The position numbers were made by a program, and so were the translations under genes. Shown piece after piece: positions 14,171-16,441 of a DNA stretch of 16,441 nt (position 1 is the first letter of the stretch; every line of letters begins with the position of its first letter). The notes under the pieces are model-generated. The model made no database searches, was not told where the DNA came from, and was given only the letters and a program-made list of their open reading frames with translations. Origin of the DNA: GCA-001856825 sp049965815 (GTDB lineage Archaea; Thermoplasmatota; Thermoplasmata; Thermoplasmatales; GCA-001856825); the NCBI GenBank assembly GCA_049965815.1, contig JBMFVV010000024.1:1-16441 (forward strand), given 5' to 3'.

Positions 14171-15406
14171 TTGAGCAACGAGGCCAAGGCGAAGATAAGG
14201 CAGTTTTTAAACTACCTGGAGAATGTTGACGAGCTTTCATACAATAGATTATACTTTCATGCGATCAACTTGAGGGTCCTGGCAGAAAGCATGGGAAGCT
14301 CTTTTGTCTCCCCGGCAAATAATGACGTAATTGAGGCACTGGCCAATCAGCGCAAGAGAGACTTATCAGAGTGGACCATCGAGGGGTATAAGGCCACCCT
14401 CAAGCGATTCTATAACTGGCTAGGAAAACCTGAAGTTGTGAAGGATATCAAATTCAGGAGCAAGAATAAGATAAATTACAAGAAGAAACCAGACTGGAGA
14501 ATAAGCCAGGAGGAAGTGGACCTGCTGATAGCATCGTGCGATAACGCTAGGGATAAAGCGATAATCAGTCTGCTTTTCGATTCGGGGATAAGAATAAGCG
14601 AGTTTTTCACTCTCAGGATAAAGGATGTGATTTTTGACAATTACGGCATGAGGATAATGGTCTCCGGGAAGACCGGGGTCAGAAACGTAAGGGTCATCGG
14701 GGACTCGATAGGCTACGTTAAAGGATGGTTGAATGTCCACCCCGACACCTTCAACGGAGAATCATGGTTGTTCTGCGGTATAGGCCATGACAGGGAGGGG
14801 AAGCCGAACACCTGGGAACCCATGTTTCATCAGCAGGTCTATGCGATGCTCAGAAAGGTCAAGAATAGGGCAATTGCCAGGGGATTCCCGGCGAATAAGA
14901 GACTCAATCCCCACAAATTCAGGCATAACCGGGCTACGGAACTGGCACCGAAGCTGCCGCCGCTGGTCCTGGACAAGGAAATGGGGTGGAACCTGGACAG
15001 CAAGATGCCTGCCGTATATGTCCATCTCAACGATGAGGAAGTGGACAACGCATACCTGGAAGCCAATGGGGTCCATGTCGAGAATAAGTCAAAGGAGATA
15101 AGGAAGATGAGAACCTGCCTGAGGTGCAAAACCGTAAATCCTCATAATTCCGAGTTCTGTTTGCAATGTGGAGCTCCACTGGACTATGACAGATTCAGAC
15201 AAATGGAAGACACAGAGAAGGAAATAGAGTCCAGTTTACTGAGTTCTTCTGTGATAGATAGCAGCACCAAGGAGCTTCTGAAAACGGTTGACCCGGCGTT
15301 CAAGGATAAGATTCTTGAAGCTGTGCTGTCCCAGATAGTTAATAATCCGCAGCTGAAAGAGAAGTTCGTGAAGGAGATAGCCGCTAAGCAACTATATAAA
15401 TTATAG
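14171..15406 (+). CDS. Tyrosine recombinase / integrase with C-terminal zinc ribbon
   Basis: A 411-aa site-specific recombinase. Residues about 1-95 form a SAM-like core-binding domain. The catalytic domain (about 108-300) has Arg141 in GIRISE, Lys167 in SGKTGV, His248 and Arg251 in PHKFRH, Trp273 in MGWNLDSKM at the His/Trp position, and nucleophile Tyr283 in VYVHL; all are intact. A zinc ribbon follows with Cys316, Cys319, Cys330 and Cys333, then a charged helical tail. This plan is typical of integrases found in archaeal mobile elements and plasmids, longer than chromosomal XerA (about 280 aa). The start is TTG at 14171; the upstream frame is closed at 14144 with no ATG or GTG between. It lies just downstream of tRNA-Tyr and upstream of insertion-sequence debris, and appears more GC-rich than its neighbours. 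It probably belongs to an integrated element; a domesticated role is possible. Confidence 0.92.
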   Translation: MSNEAKAKIRQFLNYLENVDELSYNRLYFHAINLRVLAESMGSSFVSPANNDVIEALANQRKRDLSEWTIEGYKATLKRFYNWLGKPEVVKDIKFRSKNKINYKKKPDWRISQEEVDLLIASCDNARDKAIISLLFDSGIRISEFFTLRIKDVIFDNYGMRIMVSGKTGVRNVRVIGDSIGYVKGWLNVHPDTFNGESWLFCGIGHDREGKPNTWEPMFHQQVYAMLRKVKNRAIARGFPANKRLNPHKFRHNRATELAPKLPPLVLDKEMGWNLDSKMPAVYVHLNDEEVDNAYLEANGVHVENKSKEIRKMRTCLRCKTVNPHNSEFCLQCGAPLDYDRFRQMEDTEKEIESSLLSSSVIDSSTKELLKTVDPAFKDKILEAVLSQIVNNPQLKEKFVKEIAAKQLYKL

Positions 15407-15502
15407 AGTTATTTGGATTTACGAAGTAGTCGTTATATTCTAAAGACCCTCAAGAGACAAAAGGAAATCCTATGAATTCAAAGGGTTGTTGAAAAGAGAA
15501 AT

Positions 15503-15718
15503 TTAGGCTTTAATTTCTATGTAATCATTATCAGATTCAGGTGGAAAAGGAATATCTCTTTTTGGGTAACCCTGTCTTTTCCGTTCTGCTAGCTCTCTCA
15601 GCCTCAACAAAAATATCGTCAGATCTCCAGCTCCATACCAATCAATTGGCCTATGGAGGAAAACTCTGAACATATCTTCTCTTGTCTTAATGTAGCTATG
15701 CAGGTAGTTAGGGTGACA
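15503..15718 (-). pseudogene. 3' remnant of an unidentified gene cut by an insertion sequence
   Basis: An open frame on the minus strand runs from the presumed insertion-sequence edge at 15718 to a TAA at 15503-15505. It encodes about 71 residues (NYLHSYIKTREDMFRVFL near the start, WYGAGDL in the middle, SDNDYIEIKA at the end). An internal ATG at 15673 would give 56 aa, but there is no Shine-Dalgarno and the frame is open further upstream, so this looks like the C-terminus of a longer protein whose 5' part was displaced. I do not recognise the family. The 96 bases between it and the integrase stop (15407-15502) hold nothing I can identify. Confidence 0.45.
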
Positions 15719-16441
15719 TGGACCCCTCTAATTTAGACAACTTTTTGCCCTCATTCGAGGAATAAGACATTCTCATACCTCCCTAGTTGCTTCTTCATCC
15801 ATTTCTCCCTGAATTCTTCATCCATGGCGATCCTCCCTTCAAATTCATCTGGGGTGAGATAGTTCAGTGATGAGTGTGGTCTCACTGAGTTGTAGTCCCT
15901 GACAGCCCAATCCATATAGTCTCTGAACTCTTCAAAGCTGTTGAACTCCTTGCTGTAGATGTAGTCTTTTCTTAAATTACAGGAAGTATGACTCTATGTG
16001 TGCATCCTCCTCAGGAGTGCTGGGATGGATTGTCCCGTGGTTGATCCCCAGTGTTCTCAGGTGATCCTCATACTCCCTTGAAGCGAGCTGTGGACCGTTG
16101 TCCGATCTAATTCTAAGCTCCCTGACGTTCAGGTCTGGGAACGTTGAGAACAGAGCTGAATCAAGTGCAGCAATCATCTCATCGCTCCTGGCCATCCTTG
16201 AAGAAAGATAGCCCTTTATCTTTCTGGAGCACAGGTCAATGTAGGCGGTGAATATACCCATCCTTCTTTATATATGTACACCCTGGTGAAATCCGTTTCC
16301 CAGAATATGTTTGGCCTTGAAACGACTAGGGTTCTGGGAACAGTCTTCCTGAATCTCTTTTTATAACCTTAACTCCGCAGGGTTATAGGGATTAGTAATT
16401 TCAGTTATCCTGAAATCCACTCTAATCTTCGTGTTCCTGAT
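15719..16441 (-). mobile_element. Decayed IS3-like insertion sequence (one end inside the window)
   Basis: The element begins with TGGACCCCTCTAATTTAGAC at 15719-15738, a terminal sequence of the kind seen in IS3-family elements, 32 bases beyond the transposase stop. The other end lies outside the window, so the paired inverted repeat and target duplication cannot be checked. Confidence 0.55.
15751..16441 (-). pseudogene. Broken DDE (rve-fold) transposase of an IS3-like element, 5' end outside window
   Basis: Four frame segments together read as one integrase-core transposase. The first (16441-16361) ends ITNPYNPAELR and stops. The second (from 16365) contains PRTLVVSRPNIFWETDFTR with the first catalytic Asp. 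The third (to 15977) holds AYIDLCSRKIKGY, the second Asp in IRSDNGPQLAS, and TPEEDAHIESYF with the catalytic Glu. The fourth (15978-15751) reads NLRKDYIYSKEF ... YNSVRPHSSLNYLTP, the usual C-terminus. Single-base shifts separate the segments near 16366 (extra base), 16262 (missing base) and 15979 (extra base). The DDE triad remains recognisable, but no intact protein can be made without three recoding events, so the copy is dead unless these are sequencing errors. Confidence 0.8.

Noticed and set aside
6790..15710. A 13-base match (ATGCAGGTAGTTA) shared, in opposite orientation, between the tRNA-Gly flank and the edge of the insertion sequence
   Set aside because: Several 13-base coincidences are expected by chance in a window of this length; the flanks do not match.
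15977..16261. The 94-codon transposase segment as a stand-alone small gene
   Set aside because: The adjoining frames continue the same transposase on both sides (WETDFTR before it, RPHSSLNYLTP after it), so it is one piece of a frameshifted pseudogene.
1..16441. CRISPR array, inteins or tandem repeats
   Set aside because: No regularly spaced repeats were seen. The mcm Walker A region, a common intein site, is uninterrupted, and no other long direct repeats are evident by eye.

Overview
The window looks like a chromosomal segment of an archaeon of the Thermoplasmata, probably a Thermoplasmatales-type heterotroph. The evidence is a single archaeal MCM helicase with a DUF424 gene behind it, a SepF-type division protein, a K+-independent membrane pyrophosphatase and a tRNA-Tyr split by an intron at 37/38. 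Many first genes also lack a leader, with an AT-rich TATA element about 23-28 nt before the start codon. No gene names the species. Base composition is moderately AT-rich; the integrase at 14171-15406 looks more GC-rich by eye.

Positions 1-6400, all on the minus strand, form a carbon or amine catabolism block. An APC-type permease (own promoter, U-tract terminator) is followed by an aminobutyraldehyde-type aldehyde dehydrogenase and an iron-type alcohol dehydrogenase, which form a tight two-gene operon with translational coupling. After a second U-tract terminator and a 334-base spacer comes a separate aldehyde dehydrogenase of the GAPN/glyceraldehyde dehydrogenase type. The first three genes could import an amino compound and oxidise or reduce the aldehyde derived from it. 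The last more likely serves central glycolytic or Entner-Doudoroff metabolism.

Positions 6400-13950 are housekeeping. A 487-base stretch without a convincing gene leads to tRNA-Gly(TCC) on the minus strand. On the plus strand follow a small membrane-anchored surface protein, then the unit mcm, DUF424 and dihydropteroate synthase. This unit converges on the H+-pyrophosphatase gene so tightly that the two stop codons overlap; the pyrophosphatase terminator seems to lie inside the last codons of the folate gene. SepF lies upstream on the minus strand.

Positions 13950-16441 look accessory. The intron-containing tRNA-Tyr gene is followed by a tyrosine recombinase with a C-terminal zinc ribbon. 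Next come the 3' remnant of an unidentified gene on the minus strand and a decayed IS3-like element with three frame breaks that appears to have cut that gene. This is consistent with one end of an integrated element at tRNA-Tyr, but no second attachment site is visible. I found no CRISPR array, no rRNA and no clear novel defence or effector system.
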